Source: Bolinopsis microptera (Eukaryota > Ctenophora > Tentaculata > Lobata > Bolinopsidae). From it: DNA of 64,000 bases. The position numbers and the translations under genes are program-made. This document shows positions 34,286 through 46,418 of this stretch, piece by piece; the first letter of the stretch is position 1, and every line of letters begins with the position of its first letter. The stretch lies in the NCBI RefSeq assembly GCF_026151205.1, contig NC_087077.1:20791510-20855509 (forward strand). The letters run 5' to 3'. A model generated the notes under the pieces. It was not told where the DNA came from. It was given only the letters and a program-made list of their open reading frames with translations, and did no database searches.

Positions 34286-34930
34286 TTATTGTGTGTACCA
34301 ACAACATGAGTCTTCGTTGTTGATGAGCTTCCATGGCCTGCTCATACTTTTCCCACCATCTTCTAATCCTACATTAAAAGCCTTTTCATTTTCAGATGGT
34401 TCTTCAGACTTTTTTCCTCGTTTTAGCTTCTCCTGGATGACACGAGCTTCATCATGAGGGAATTGTGGTCGCCATCCTTCCACTTTTTAGTCTGTCTTCC
34501 AGGTACTTGGCATTTGTCTCTAGCTTTTGACTTAGATGTAGGCTTCGGTAAACTATAGGGTAATTATATGACTTACTGCAATGAAAGACTCTCCCAGGCC
34601 GTTGTATTCACAAAAGGGTACAAAAAGTGTGTCAACGCTTTGATAATTCTCCCCCACTCTTACCCCTTGGCACTTAAACAAAATTCCTAACCAAGTATTT
34701 AATTCATCAATTCCTGTATGTTTGACCGTATAACCCCTTCCCCATACCATGGTACCTCGTCAAATTATTAGATATGTTCAACTGGCAGCAGTCCACATTA
34801 CCATTCATCTTCTGCCACTGGTTTAGGTCCTCATACTCTTCATCACTCATACACAAGCAGCCGTATGATCCAAACCTCGCACTCCTCACACTGCAATGCT
34901 TCTACATGCCAGTCAACTCTGGTTTTAACA
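34286..34930 (-). pseudogene. Decayed PHD-finger ORF or exons
   Basis: Near 34930-34770 on the minus strand, VEALQCEECEVW is followed after a frameshift by CMSDEEYEDLNQW and a Cys-Cys pair, the layout of a PHD finger (C-x2-C ... C-M-S-EEY ... C). A frame to 34553 (NTWLGILFKCQG) ends at a possible donor GTAAGT. A third frame, 34483-34286, is charged (IQEKLKRGKKSEEPSENEK). LINE ORF1 proteins and domesticated derivatives often carry such a finger. It is broken here and not assigned. Confidence 0.35.
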
Positions 34931-35472
34931 TATAGGACCCCTCATATGTCTTCTATCTTCTCCTTCTCATTTGGTCTACACATTTTTTCTCTTATCAACT
35001 CTTGTTTTATGTGTGATGTTTACTTCTAGGACTTGAGGTCTTTTAAACAAGGGTTTCTCGGGTCTGATGTTGGCGCCGATATGTCATATCTCGAAGATGA
35101 TGTTTGAGGTTTGATGAATTGGTGGAGTTTTAATACTTTCTTGTTTATTAGGATTTGGGGAGGCCATATTGGGCGGAACATTGGTTCATTGGACATAGGT
35201 TCGTTAGTACTTTCTTCTTCAGCTGGTCCGTTGGTCTCTACAGGTTCTGTACTGGCGGGGCACTATCAGTGTGCCCCGTTGAAAATTTACAAAAATAAGT
35301 CACATGGTAATTAGTTTCCTTCAGGAAGAGATGGCCTATGGGTTTTTGGATCACCCAATGGTGTACTGCCGTTTGTCTGAGTGATATAAAACTACGGAAA
35401 TGAAAATGTGAGCATTCAGTTTATTTTAAAAGATTAGTCACCCCTCAATGAAATTTTCAAATATGAATTTTT

Positions 35473-35739
35473 CTAATATGGCTCCAGTACAAGCCAATGG
35501 TCTGTGGTTCTGCGTGACGCGCTTGTAGCGGCGGTCGCGCTACTGCAAGCAAGAGGGACTTGGTTTGAGTTTGGTACTTTGGTCATGGTCTTCTGTACAT
35601 GAGCGTATAGGTGCGATTTTGACTGGGAATACCGAAAGCTTCTAGAGCTTGAGGCATTTTCCAACGATGTTACACTGTCGAAAAGCCTTCTTAAGTCTAT
35701 AAATGTCAGTAACTGATGGCAGTTTTCTGATCTTGACAC
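35473..35739 (-). pseudogene. Possible RT motif A fragment with a hairpin repeat
   Basis: The frame contains TFIDLRRLFDSV, which fits the FID-KAFDSV motif A of LINE reverse transcriptases. Nothing else of an RT is visible. The other end overlaps a GC-rich element GCTTGTAGCGGCGGTCGCGC, also seen near 37382 and 46980. Confidence 0.35.
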
Positions 35740-35886
35740 CCTCTATAAGACGTCTCAGTCACCAATATCTGCTGAAGAGAGTGAAAAAGTCAGTGACAGT
35801 CGAGTGTAGTGTGATTAATCATCATCGTGAAGGGATGCATCAACAACACTCTATTTTGCAATAAAACCTTGGGGAAAAAGTATGCA

Positions 35887-36007
35887 ATGTGGGGGGGGGG
35901 GGGGCAACCATATTAAAGTATTTTTTAAGTAGGATTTTCCCGTTTTGGACCCGGCCGGGGATATACTGTTATTATACTTTAATATGGTTGCCCCCCCACC
36001 CCCCCTA
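35887..36007. repeat. Inverted repeat capped by G and C runs
   Basis: GGGGGGCAACCATATTAAAG on the left pairs with CTTTAATATGGTTGCCCCCC on the right, about 80 bp apart, a small foldback element with pure G/C caps. Confidence 0.85.
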
Positions 36008-36475
36008 TCATTTTACATAGAGTTTAGTCTCATTAATAAGTATTGAAATTTCATCGAATTAGGGTAAAAGCGATTGTTGTGCAAGAAGCGTATGCCCAAT
36101 ATGGGTATCTTTTTTAAAGCTCATACGCTCAGCCAATTTTTGACCAATCTGTTGGATATTCATGTTACTCGTCCTAAAACAGGCTTATCTTGCGAATTGA
36201 TGAAAATATAGTTCATCCTGTAATTCTTAACGAAGTATATAAAATCTTCTATTGTAGGTATATTAATGATATTAAAATGAGATTTTTTCGTTTTGACCGG
36301 GTTATCCTTATTATACTTTTTATGGTTGGCGCGCATCTGGTAGGTTGTAAACCTACAATGCACAAGGGTGATTGCATTGGGGAATCTTATTGAATTGTTT
36401 GTGTTAGAATTTTGATTAGTTGGTTTTCATTTTCTTTTTTTAATGGGGGACCCCAACCCATGTAGCTGAGACTTG

Positions 36476-36662
36476 TATCACGTTGCGACACCCCTCATCG
36501 GTCGTTCACTATGTTCGTCATTATTTGACGATCAGGGGGAGCCGCGCACTCGTGCGCGGAGGTCCTTACTTGTCATCGTTGTAGGACCGCCGCGCATCGA
36601 AGTGCGCGGGGCTCCCCCTGTATCGTCGAAGCGACAGTGGGGTCACCACGTGAGACAAGGTC
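36476..36662. repeat. 187-bp imperfect palindrome with nested hairpins
   Basis: The left half (ATCACGTTGCGACACCCC... GGGGGAGCCGCGCAC) and right half (GTGCGCGGGGCTCCCCC... GTGGGGTCACCACGTGAG) are inverted copies. Each half also has its own CCGCGCAC/GTGCGCGG hairpin. It is the same family as 11319-11421. Confidence 0.85.
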
Positions 36663-36778
36663 TCTTTGGTCAGCAGTAGACCAAAGTGGCTCTTGCTGGT
36701 GATAGGTGCGCCGAAGGCGGTGGGTTGGGAAGTTCCCCCCCCTGGGATCATTTCATCTGTAAAAGTATACCAACATTG

Positions 36779-36900
36779 GTAGCGCGATGCACTACTGGGT
36801 CGCGCCGCGAATCAAATAATTCTTCTCGCAACCACTTCGGTAGATCGGCGAAATGCACATTGTGCCTCACCGAGCTGTGATGGATTGACATTGTGATCAA
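36779..36900 (+). repeat. GTAGCGCGATGCACTACT hairpin repeat
   Basis: A ~120-bp unit beginning GTAGCGCGATGCACTACTGG and ending GATGGATTGACATTGTGATC. It is the fullest copy of the family clustered at 9779-10627. Confidence 0.8.
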
Positions 36901-37099
36901 ATACAACATAAAATAAGTACAGTGATTTCATTTATTGATTGTCCTAAAAATTAGTGTTTCCCTGTCAAGCTAAGTAATTATCGGTATCCAATCAATGTGA
37001 TCAGGTCGAATATCCCCATTATGTTTGTTAAGACCAAATGAACCTAATTAATCACGCTTCAATAGCAATGTGTATAAGCGTTACTGCGTGACGCGAGTT

Positions 37100-37762
37100 G
37101 TGTAAGAGGATTTTTTTTCGAGTACGTTTACCCCTTAAATTGGGGTACATTTAGCGTTAGCCACAGTTGACTAATCTGCCAGATGTTTTAGCCGGAGATT
37201 ACAAGTTCGAATCCAGGTCGAGGCATCTTTTCTGCTTGTTTGTGCTGCGTTTCATGTCTTTTTCTTCGGCCAGTCACATGATTAGTAGTCACGTGATTGT
37301 GTAATTGAAGATGAAGATGACATTTATTAATTAGATGATTCGATTCTATTAGCCTGGACAATAACGTGCCTAACGGCTTACTACGGCGGTCGCGCGCTAC
37401 TGCAGTGGAGGGCTCACGGTTGAGCAAGATGATTCGTATTCTATTCAGATAGTCTCTAGATAAATGAAACACAAGTTATCACTATTCAACAGCGTTAACA
37501 TCTGGCAGCGGCGACCTTTTATTTGTAATGGTGTGCTGATAAAGTGCAGTTAATGAATAATGAGTTTCTAAATTTTAACTAGGGACAGTGTGTACCTTTC
37601 GGAAACACTGCAACTTTGCTTTCACTATCATTCAGCGTTCAGCGGTGTGTTGCGTAAATTTTGACTCTTGATTCAGCTTTTAATTGTTATTATTCTTTTA
37701 ATTTAAGGTTAAGTTTTTAATTCTTTTACCGTAGTCGGTCCACGTAACACTGACTGTTTGCT
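37100..37762 (+). repeat. Left arm of the 9.9-kb inverted repeat
   Basis: Contains box B GTTCGAATCC at 37204-37213 and a GGCGGTCGCGCGCTACTGCAG hairpin insert near 37384 not found in the right arm interior. Confidence 0.65.
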
Positions 37763-38883
37763 ATGAATTTAAGTTATAAAGGAGCACTTTCAGGTATGCA
37801 GGATGGTTACTTATACAGCAGCTCAAGAAGCTACGTCATTGTATAGCATAAGGCCTTGTACAGATAGTTTACAGTAACATCTGTGCAATGTATTTGACAC
37901 ATATCCTCTTGTCAAGAACTGGTCTAGATATTTTCTTCTTTCTAAAATTATATCATATGAATGAAATACTGAATGATATTTATAATGTATTATTTAATAT
38001 AGTTATAATGTAGACAAGAACACACTGTTTAGATTTTTGAAGTTAACTTAAACAAAAGATATTCAATAACTCTATATCATATAATTATATTTTGTCCAAA
38101 ATACTTTCAAAATCGTTAACAACGTTTTGGTTTTAAAGTTCATGAATCTGTCCTACGTTATTTTTGTCTCGTTCATTAGTTTGTTGACATATGATAGTTA
38201 GTAGTCATGTTATCTGCTTCCATAGAGCTCGCTCTTCCATACCTTAAAATTGTGGTGATATCTTGTCCACTGTCTGCGAAAGCTGCTCCAATGTCTCAAA
38301 AATTTCAGTTTTCATTATGTTAGAGAATAAAAAAGTCGAAACATGTTGTCCTTCCTCTTACATATTTTCTTTGTAACAGGAAGTCTAGAGTTTTGAGTAT
38401 TTCGACATTTCACCTTTTTATTTTTTTGCTTGATTACTACACCTTTTCGCTTTCCTTTGCGTTGTCGAACAATTACTAGATTCTGTTTTTGACTCAATCA
38501 TCACGCTTGTTTCATCAGAGTTAGAACCGTCTTGATGAGATCTATTCAGATTTGTTGTTAATCAGTGTCTGAATGATGTGGCAGCAGGATAATCATTTAT
38601 ATCAGACACATCGAGTTAGCTTTTGACACGAGAGAGCTTGTGTCTGACTGTACGTTCTCTCGATTTGAAACCGTCTTTTGTGTCGAGGACAGACTTCGCT
38701 TGTTAGCGAATTGTTTATCACTGAGCGGGACTAAAATCACTGACATCAATGTTGATAATGAACTGATCCCGACAGTCTTCTCCTTATATAGGGCGATGGC
38801 TCACAATTTACGCAAATATCGCTTAATTTACTCAAATGTTATTCATGATTCAATACTCAATGTTGTTAATTTTTTTTGGTACC

Positions 38884-40325
38884 TTATTATTCGATGTTGC
38901 CCAAATGTTGCTTAGTGTTGCTTAATGACCCAATGTTGTTTATTGTTGTTCCGATGTTGCTAGATATTTCTCAATATTTATTAATTTGGTCGTATATTAT
39001 TCAAATGTGCTCAATGTTGTACAAATGTGGCTAAAATTCTGCTTAAATGCTGCTTAAAGTGCTTAAATGTTGCTAAAATTAAATGTTGTTTCACTGTTGC
39101 TTAATGTGCTAAATGTTTCCTATTATGGTTAAATGTTGCCTAATTGTGTTAAACAATTGCTGAATATGCTGTGTGTTGTTCAAACGGTTGCCCTATGTTG
39201 CTTAGTGTTGCTTATTGACAATGTGTTAATGTGGTTCGATGTGCTAGATGGTTTCTCATCTATTGTTCATTTGGTCGTTCATATATAATTCGATGTTGCC
39301 CAATGTTGTAAGTGTTGGATTAATGACCAATGTTGATTATGTTGTTCGATGTTGCTAGATGTTTCTCAATATTGTGCATTGGTCGTATATTATTCAATGT
39401 TGCTCAATTGTTGATCAAATGTTGACTAAAAATGCTGCTTTAAATGCTGTTAATTGTTGCTTAAAGTTGCTAAATTAAATGTTGTTTATAGTTGCTTATA
39501 TTTTGCTTAATGTTCCCTAATATTGTTAAATGTTGCAAATGTTGTTAATCATTGTGTATATTGCTGAGTGTTGTTCAAATGTTGCCAATTGTTGCTTGTG
39601 TTGCTTAATGGATCAATGTTTGTTTAATGTTGTTCGATGTTGCTAGATGTTTCTCGATATTGTTCATTTTGTCGTTATATTATTCAATGTTGTTCAAAAT
39701 GTTGTTCAATTGTGCTAAAATGGGCTTAATTGCTGCGTAATGTTGCTTTAAATGTGCTCAAATTAAATGTTGTTTAAATGAGCTTAATGTTGCTTAAATG
39801 TTCCTAATATTGTTAAAATGTTGCCTAAATGTTGTGAAACATTGCTGAATATTGGCGTGAGTGTTGTTCAAATTTGCCCCAAAATGTTGCTTAGTGTGAC
39901 CTATGTTGATTAATGTGTTCGATGTTGCTAGATGTTTCTCTATATGGTTCATTTGTGTATATTATTCAATGTTGTCAAATGTTGTTCAAATTGTGCTTTA
40001 ATGCTGCTTAATGCTGCTTAAATTGTTTTTTACTGCTTAAATGTTGCTTAAATGTTGCTTAAATGTTGCATCAAATTAATTGTTGTTAAAGTTGCTTAAA
40101 TGTTGCTTAAATGTTTCCTAATATGATTTATTGTTGCTTAAATGTTGTTAAACATTGCTGAATATTGCTGAGTGTTGTTCAACTCGTTGCTCAAATTGTT
40201 TGTAATGCTGTCTATTGTTACCTAATTTCGTTAAAATATTGTCAAATGTGTAGAATGTTGCTCAACGTTCTCACTGATGTATATTCTTGCCTAATGTGTT
40301 CAATGGTGCTTAATAGTTCTCAAAA
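38884..40325 (+). repeat. TGTTGCTTAAA satellite, ~285-bp higher-order unit
   Basis: Degenerate 9-12-bp words such as AATGTTGCTTAA fill 1.4 kb. The phrase GATGTTGCTAGATGTTTCTC recurs near 38953, 39238, 39347, 39637 and 39918, giving a ~285-bp unit with one short unit of ~109 bp. Scattered one-base gaps suggest mutation or sequencing error. Confidence 0.85.
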
Positions 40326-42131
40326 GATTTTACTTATTTATTTTTAATCTTATAATAACCAATGAAAGATTATGTTTACTACCACAATAGATGGATTGTC
40401 CCTATGGGCATTAGTGTGATCAGTGTTGTCGTTATTTGATTACTTGATTAGGTATATTGCGAACAGGTGGTGTTTCACTGGAAGTGGGACAGTTCTTTTT
40501 TCATTCTTGAGGTTTTAGGTAGGTGTCGTCTGGATCACGAGTTTTTCTTGTTTAATCTTATTCTCAGGTTCGTTCTATTCTGCTTAGTTTTATTTGAGCT
40601 GTAGTATATCTGCATAGTATTTTAGTACAATTGCAGAATTGGAATTATAAAAGGTCTTATAAGTTCACCTTTTCGGCCCACCAAACCTCCTTCAGATATT
40701 GTGTCTTAATATTTACGTCGATATTCTAGAATTTTTATGATTTACCATAAACTTACTCATTTTCATATTGTTTCAGAAGTTATCTTGTCGTTACCTCGAT
40801 ATTTTCTTAATGCAAGGTCTTGATGTACGTTTCTATTATCCGAGCGTGAAAATCTGATTCATTCACACAGGAGATACACTATTCATGAAAAATACTGTTC
40901 GCTTAAAAGGATGGACTCTTCTTTTTCTGGGGATTGGCTTGATGATGAATTCTGTCGGAGAGAGGGGACTGAACTATGGGTCATTTCATCGACTCTACAA
41001 GAAGGTGGCGACGTGTTGGAGAATGCAGAGATTGTGGTTTTTGTGTAGGGTGAGTACCCCTTTTATTTGAATTCATTCGATAAATTAAATACTGACTTAG
41101 CACGCAGCTGTTTTTGGAAAGTGCATAAAAAATTATTAAAACAAATGTTTAATAAAGAATAATGATATCTGGGTTCCCTCTGTCGGATATCGAGCTAAGG
41201 GAAAACTCGGTCTGTTCCGAAGAAAGAAGAAGTGGAGCAGAGTTTTGGTTGAAGATGTCGACATGACTTATTCAAGAGAAACTCCAGCGTTTGTGGAGTG
41301 AACCTTCAAATTTCTTATTCCTACGTTATCTTTATAAAGCTATCATATCGTCGATTTATCTGAATTAAAATTACATCATTAAACTTGACAAATTCAGAGA
41401 AACTGGAGATTAATTAACGACTTCGAAAAATTTACTTAAATGATCCGAGATCGTGATGTTGTCATAAATGAATTCTGTAAATTAATTCTTCATGATTTTC
41501 CTCTACTTTCGATGCAGACAATGAACATGCCGTCCACGTGAACACCAGGGTGTTAATATCACAGGGAGTTCTTCTGGACAATGGGTATGTTTAAGAACTT
41601 CGTGCAGCTTGTGTCAATTACCTGTGTAGTCTGTATTAATATTCATAACAGCAAGAATTAAAATTTATCTAATAATCATCAGTATCACTATACTAACAAT
41701 AAATCGCTAATATTATTATACATTTATCTAGTTTCATAAATGGTTATTATTTCAGAACAAGGATAACGACTGTGATCGATGTGATTCTGTGATAGAATGG
41801 ATCATCTCGAACGTCTCATCAGAAAAAGTAATCGTTGGTCGAATAGGTGTGAATTCTGTGTATAAGTGTTCAGTCAATCCATTATTTTCGGAGAAATGAG
41901 TGTACACATGAGGGATTTAAAATCATCAATTTCACCATGGTGTTTCTGTCGATTCAACACCTTGTCCGATCGGGGAAGTAGGAGGACGAAGAGTACATTG
42001 ATGTCTATATGAACTTCGGAAGTTTATTGGCACAATAAGTGAAGGTAGGAAGGTTGATGGATAGATACAATTTTATCAAGTTTCTATGCTTTAGTCCGAG
42101 TGAGTTGGTTGATTTATTTATGAATAAGTGT

Positions 42132-43860
42132 TCAAAAGGCTAAAATTTTGACTCTATCAGCGCAAAATAACCCATTTTTCAGTGCTTAAATATTTTGTAT
42201 CAACTTAGTGCAGTGACATTAATATACATGGTTCGTATGTTCGAGGTTGAGAGTTCGAAACCTTGCTTTTATAATTTATAATTTCCTTTCCTATTTAATT
42301 AAGTACTTCACGTTGGTTATTTTTCACCTCAATAAACTAATTTATAATTATAGTTTTTCACCGGATTAATTTAATAATAAAATCTTCTTGCAGGCTTGTC
42401 ACCTTACCACTAGGTAAATAGCACTATTACCTATAATGTTCTGACCGCTTTTAAAGTGCTGTATGTTTTAAGATCTTCTCAAGTTACACCAGCGACCGAC
42501 TAATTACTTCGCGGTTACAACTACCTACTCGGGAATATTATAGCGGGTATTTTATGACTGGGAAAATTATAACCGGGAAAAATATGGCGGATTTTACCAA
42601 ACCCGCATAATTATCCCGGTCTCTGTATTTACCGGTGGCCGACCTTTCAAGTTTTTTTCAGTGGTCAACAAATTTTCAACCGAAATTTCTGTTTTTGTTA
42701 CTGTTAAAGAAGTTATTTCCAATTTACAGTTACTGATATTACTCAGAAATAGAAAAATAGCCACGTCTAGGATTAAAGAAAATAAATCTATAGATTATAT
42801 GTCAAATCTTAATTAAAGGCGTATGCTCATTTCATTATCTGCGAATGTCCCCTCCATTATCATTATTGATATTTCCCCTGCTGCTGACCGTCAAAATCCG
42901 AAGTTGTATCATTGTTTAACAAAGACTTTCATTTGTCCGTATGGGGCTACTGCGCTGAAGGCAGCGGAGCTTACTTTCCTGCCCACGTTGGTATGGGAAC
43001 GTCTTGGCTTTGCATCTTCAACTGCTCCAGTATCAATCACGTGGACTTGAAATAGTGGCACAGTTTACTCACTTCATGGGCAAGAAATGGAGTATCACCG
43101 GTCCACCCTGAAATCTGATTTCTATTTACCAAATTGTGATTTTTATAAACGAATTTTATGGTAGCTAACCGCAATAAAGTTAAAGCCATCATCATGCTAC
43201 AAAAGTCTTCTCTAGCACATATGAGACTTCAGGTAAAATATGATGATCACCACCCCCTTGAAACACCATATCTGAGTCGGCGGGTTTTTTATGACTGGTA
43301 AAATTTTGCCGGGAAAAAATTTGGCGGAATTTCCAACCACCACTTTTATACCGGTTATTTTTATCCCGAGTAAGGTACCATATGCACTCGGTACCGATAC
43401 GGCAGCAAGACAATAGCGAGAAATGTTCAGGTGCTGGTAATGGTCCATGTTACATTACAATCATAACACGCCCGGGCATGGTCCATTGTATCACTTTAGT
43501 GAGGGTGTAACTTGAGATGATCTAATACATAGAAGACTTAAATGCGGTCAGAAACATTATAGGTAATAGTGCTCCCATTTACCTCGTGTATGTGACAGCC
43601 TGTCTAGATGATTTTATTATTAATATCCGGGTGAAAATTATTATTTATTAGTTATTGTGGTGAAAATATCCAACGTGAAGTACTTTTTAAAAATTAGGAA
43701 AGGATATTGTACATTATAAAAAGCAAGGGTTCGAACTCTCAAATCCTCGAACATCACGAACCATGTTTTATGTCCTGAACTAAGTGTTACTAAAAATAGA
43801 TTTTAGCCACTGAAAAATGGGTGTATTTGCGTGGATAAGAGTCAAAATTTTAGCTTTTGA
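42132..43860. repeat. 1.7-kb inverted-repeat element
   Basis: Arms 42132-42470 and 43530-43860 are inverted copies of ~335 bp sharing AAAAGCTAAAATTTTGACTC, AGTACTTCACGTTGG, CACTATTACCTATAATGTT and TCTGACCGC. Each arm contains a box B-like GAGAGTTCGAAACC/GAGAGTTCGAACCC. The interior holds a MITE. Confidence 0.85.
42524..43375. mobile_element. 852-bp TA-flanked MITE, copy 2
   Basis: Ends CCTACTCGGGAATATTATAG (left) and, inverted, CCTTACTCGGGATAAAAATA (right), with TA at 42522-42523 and 43376-43377. About 120 bp at each end match the MITE at 22282-23082. The interior is unrelated to copy 1 and has a 75-codon frame at 42823-43050 of unknown origin. Confidence 0.85.
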
Positions 43861-43976
43861 ATGAATGAATTGAATGAATGAATGAATGAATGAATGAATG
43901 AATGAATGAATGAAATGAATGAATGTATGAATGATAATCGAATGAATGAATGAAGTTGAATGAATGAATGAATTTA
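43858..43976 (+). repeat. (GAAT)n microsatellite
   Basis: About 27 GAAT/TGAA units with a few interruptions, directly abutting the right end of the 42132-43860 inverted-repeat element. Confidence 0.95.
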
Positions 43977-45497
43977 TACAAATTAACATTCAATGTAAAA
44001 AAGATCATTGTAATAAATAACATAATATCGGGACTAATTTCAGGTGATATCACCGTAGCAAGGCTATGATTGCTGAGACTTCAACACTACTAGGTTTTTT
44101 ACTTAAAAATCCAGTATTAACTCATTTATTTTTAATTCGTTACGAAAACTTTCTGGTTTGTACGTTCATTTTTGGTTTGTCAGGAATTATCCTGGTAATA
44201 GAAATTGTTGGCTTAGGGGAGTTGAAACATTTACAGTTGAAACATAATTTTCTATTTAATATTATACCTATGGTCCAATACTAATATGTTTGGATTCAAC
44301 TGTTTCACTCCAACTTATAACTTCTTTCCAGTCTCCGCAATCGTTCTCAGGTAATTTCGGTTTACGGTCATTCGTAATGATAAGGCGATGTTCACAAAAC
44401 GTTACATTTTGTGACCTAGAAAGAGCAAGCAAAATGGTTAATGATCCGTTTTTCCAACAGTTAGATGATTTCAGCGATGAAACTTTCGAGGTATGTTTGT
44501 AATTAAAACCTAAAACAATTACCGTGATTAATGAAATTTAAAAGAGTAAAAGTGGGCTGTATATGAATCGGACAGAGTAAATAAACTTAACATTTCAGAT
44601 TCAATTTATTAAGCCTTTTTTTTTGTCGAAGGTTACGAGACTCAGAAATCTGTTAAGTTTGATCTTCCTCTGCAATTAGGTTTTTTTGTATACGCAGGCA
44701 AAAATTAAGATGTTGGAATTTACTTCGACGTGGTTGATCGCTTTATAGATAAGGAAAAACTTTTGCCTTCTCGAAATGGACACTGGGTGTGTATTAGCTA
44801 TCATATTTAATTGAACTTTAAGACAGAGTTACAATAGTAAATTGATTTTAAGCAAACCATGCGTTATTTTAGAATACGAATATTGATGAAAATTTATAAC
44901 CTTTCAGATTGTTTATACCTGGCTCTATGTGCGAAGACGTTGGTTTGAGGTGATTAAACTGATCTTTGGAAGAATGGTTAAATGCAAAGATAACTTGGTT
45001 CCCTAGAACTGACACTCTTGAAAATATGGCCTACGACAAAGGAACCCCAGGTAAACCATACCTCAAACGAGTAACATTTTACGTTAAGCTATCATTTTTT
45101 TTTTTTTTTTTCATTTAGAATCGTTTTTTCTCATTTGAATATATTTTTATATGATTTGAATGACGTTAAACTATGGGATCGTCAAATATTACAGTGATTG
45201 GCGTCATAATTACAGGGTGGTTCAATGGAATGGCAAGGTGATGGGTTCGTTGGTCTTAACGCAAACGATATTTCTGTTTTGACAACACAGACAAAACAAA
45301 TGACAAATACAGCTCAAAAGGTTTTCAGCAAAGCATTTGCGTTGTCCAAAGAAGATTACTTGAAGTTCTCCGTACGAAAACCACTGGCGCTCAGGAAAAT
45401 CAATGGGTTTGTTTACAAGAACAGTAAAAAGTACACCTATTTCCTGAAGAATCGAGGGTCGTACTTATTGTACTGTATAACGGAAACTACTTTGTGA

Positions 45498-46418
45498 TGG
45501 TATGACGTACAACTATTTGGTATGTCTAAACAATATACCTTACAAGAACATATTTTGCGGGCCTTATTTGCGACAGACCGAAATTTTGGCGGTCCGAAAA
45601 TAGGGGCGATAATTGATACCAAATACCGTAAAATTTCGGACGTCACAGAAAATACGGGTATTTTTCATCATTTTTTGTGACAGTAAAACTGTAAGGAATT
45701 TTTGAAATTCGGTAAAAGCATGTTCAAACGTGTCTGGATTATGACGGTATGACTTTCATGTTAGCACTACATGATTTTAATGCAAATTTAAATTGTATTG
45801 CTTGACATTTCAATTCGTCATTGGTGTGGTGTTAATTTATCCCAAGAATGCCAGAAGTTATTTATCTATTTTACTTGATATTACTTTTTAGAAACAAATT
45901 AAAGCAGTGAAGGTACAGTCATTGAAATAAGCTAAAAGATACTGCGACGGATTCTATTACGACGACGAAAATTTGGCGTCGTAAATAGTCGAAATTTTCG
46001 GAAAACCGCCACATTTTCGTACGTTATAAATATGTCTTAGTAATGTATGTTGCCGTGAAAGAACTTATTAGCACTGTTTGGAATTATTATTATTCGAACT
46101 TTATAGCACTTTTAGAATTCATACTTCATAACATAGCGATTATTGATTCTAGAATTTCGAAAGGATTGTTCAATCTGATATTATACGAAGCCACGTTTGT
46201 TATAAGAATATTTGGAATACTATACAGTATTTCATTCTTTCCTTAAAAAAATAAATAATATATAAGCAACAGTCAACAAACATTTGATTGGACAATATTT
46301 AACATTATTAGACAACATTAGCAACATTTGAAACAACATTTAATAATATATGACCAAAAATGATATGGCGGCGTAGAGTGACCATTCTGAGAGTACTCTT
46401 TATAAATTGATTTCTTAT
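45498..46418. other. No gene; short satellite remnant
   Basis: AT-rich. 46262-46345 is a minus-strand remnant of the TGTTGC satellite (CAACATTTGAAACAACATTT). No protein recognised. Confidence 0.5.

Larger units (their letters stand above)
40911..45497 (+). other. Series of exon-like pieces, gene not recognised
   Basis: 40911-41048 encodes 45 codons (SFSGDWLDDEFCRREG...) ending beside a GTGAGT. 41520-41581 sits between a CAG acceptor and GTATGT. 41757-41900 follows TTTCAG and reads NKDNDCDRCDSVIEWI. 44434-44490 starts with a good ATG (MVNDPFFQQLDDFSDETFE) and ends at GTATGT. 44908-45050 follows TTTCAG and reads LEEWLNAKITWFPRTDTLEN but has two TGA codons upstream in frame. 45216-45497 follows ACAG, reads LNANDISVLTTQTKQMTNTA and ends at TGA. 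The spacing suggests a multi-exon gene or its remains on the plus strand. I cannot name it. Confidence 0.3.

Noticed and set aside
38884-40325. CRISPR-like array
   Set aside because: The repeats are short degenerate words without constant repeats or unique spacers; it is an animal satellite.
42823-43050. 75-codon frame in MITE copy 2 as a gene
   Set aside because: No motif, no splice context and no counterpart in MITE copy 1; kept only as a possible captured fragment.
43780-44053. His/Ser/Phe-rich minus-strand frames
   Set aside because: They are translations of the (GAAT)n microsatellite.
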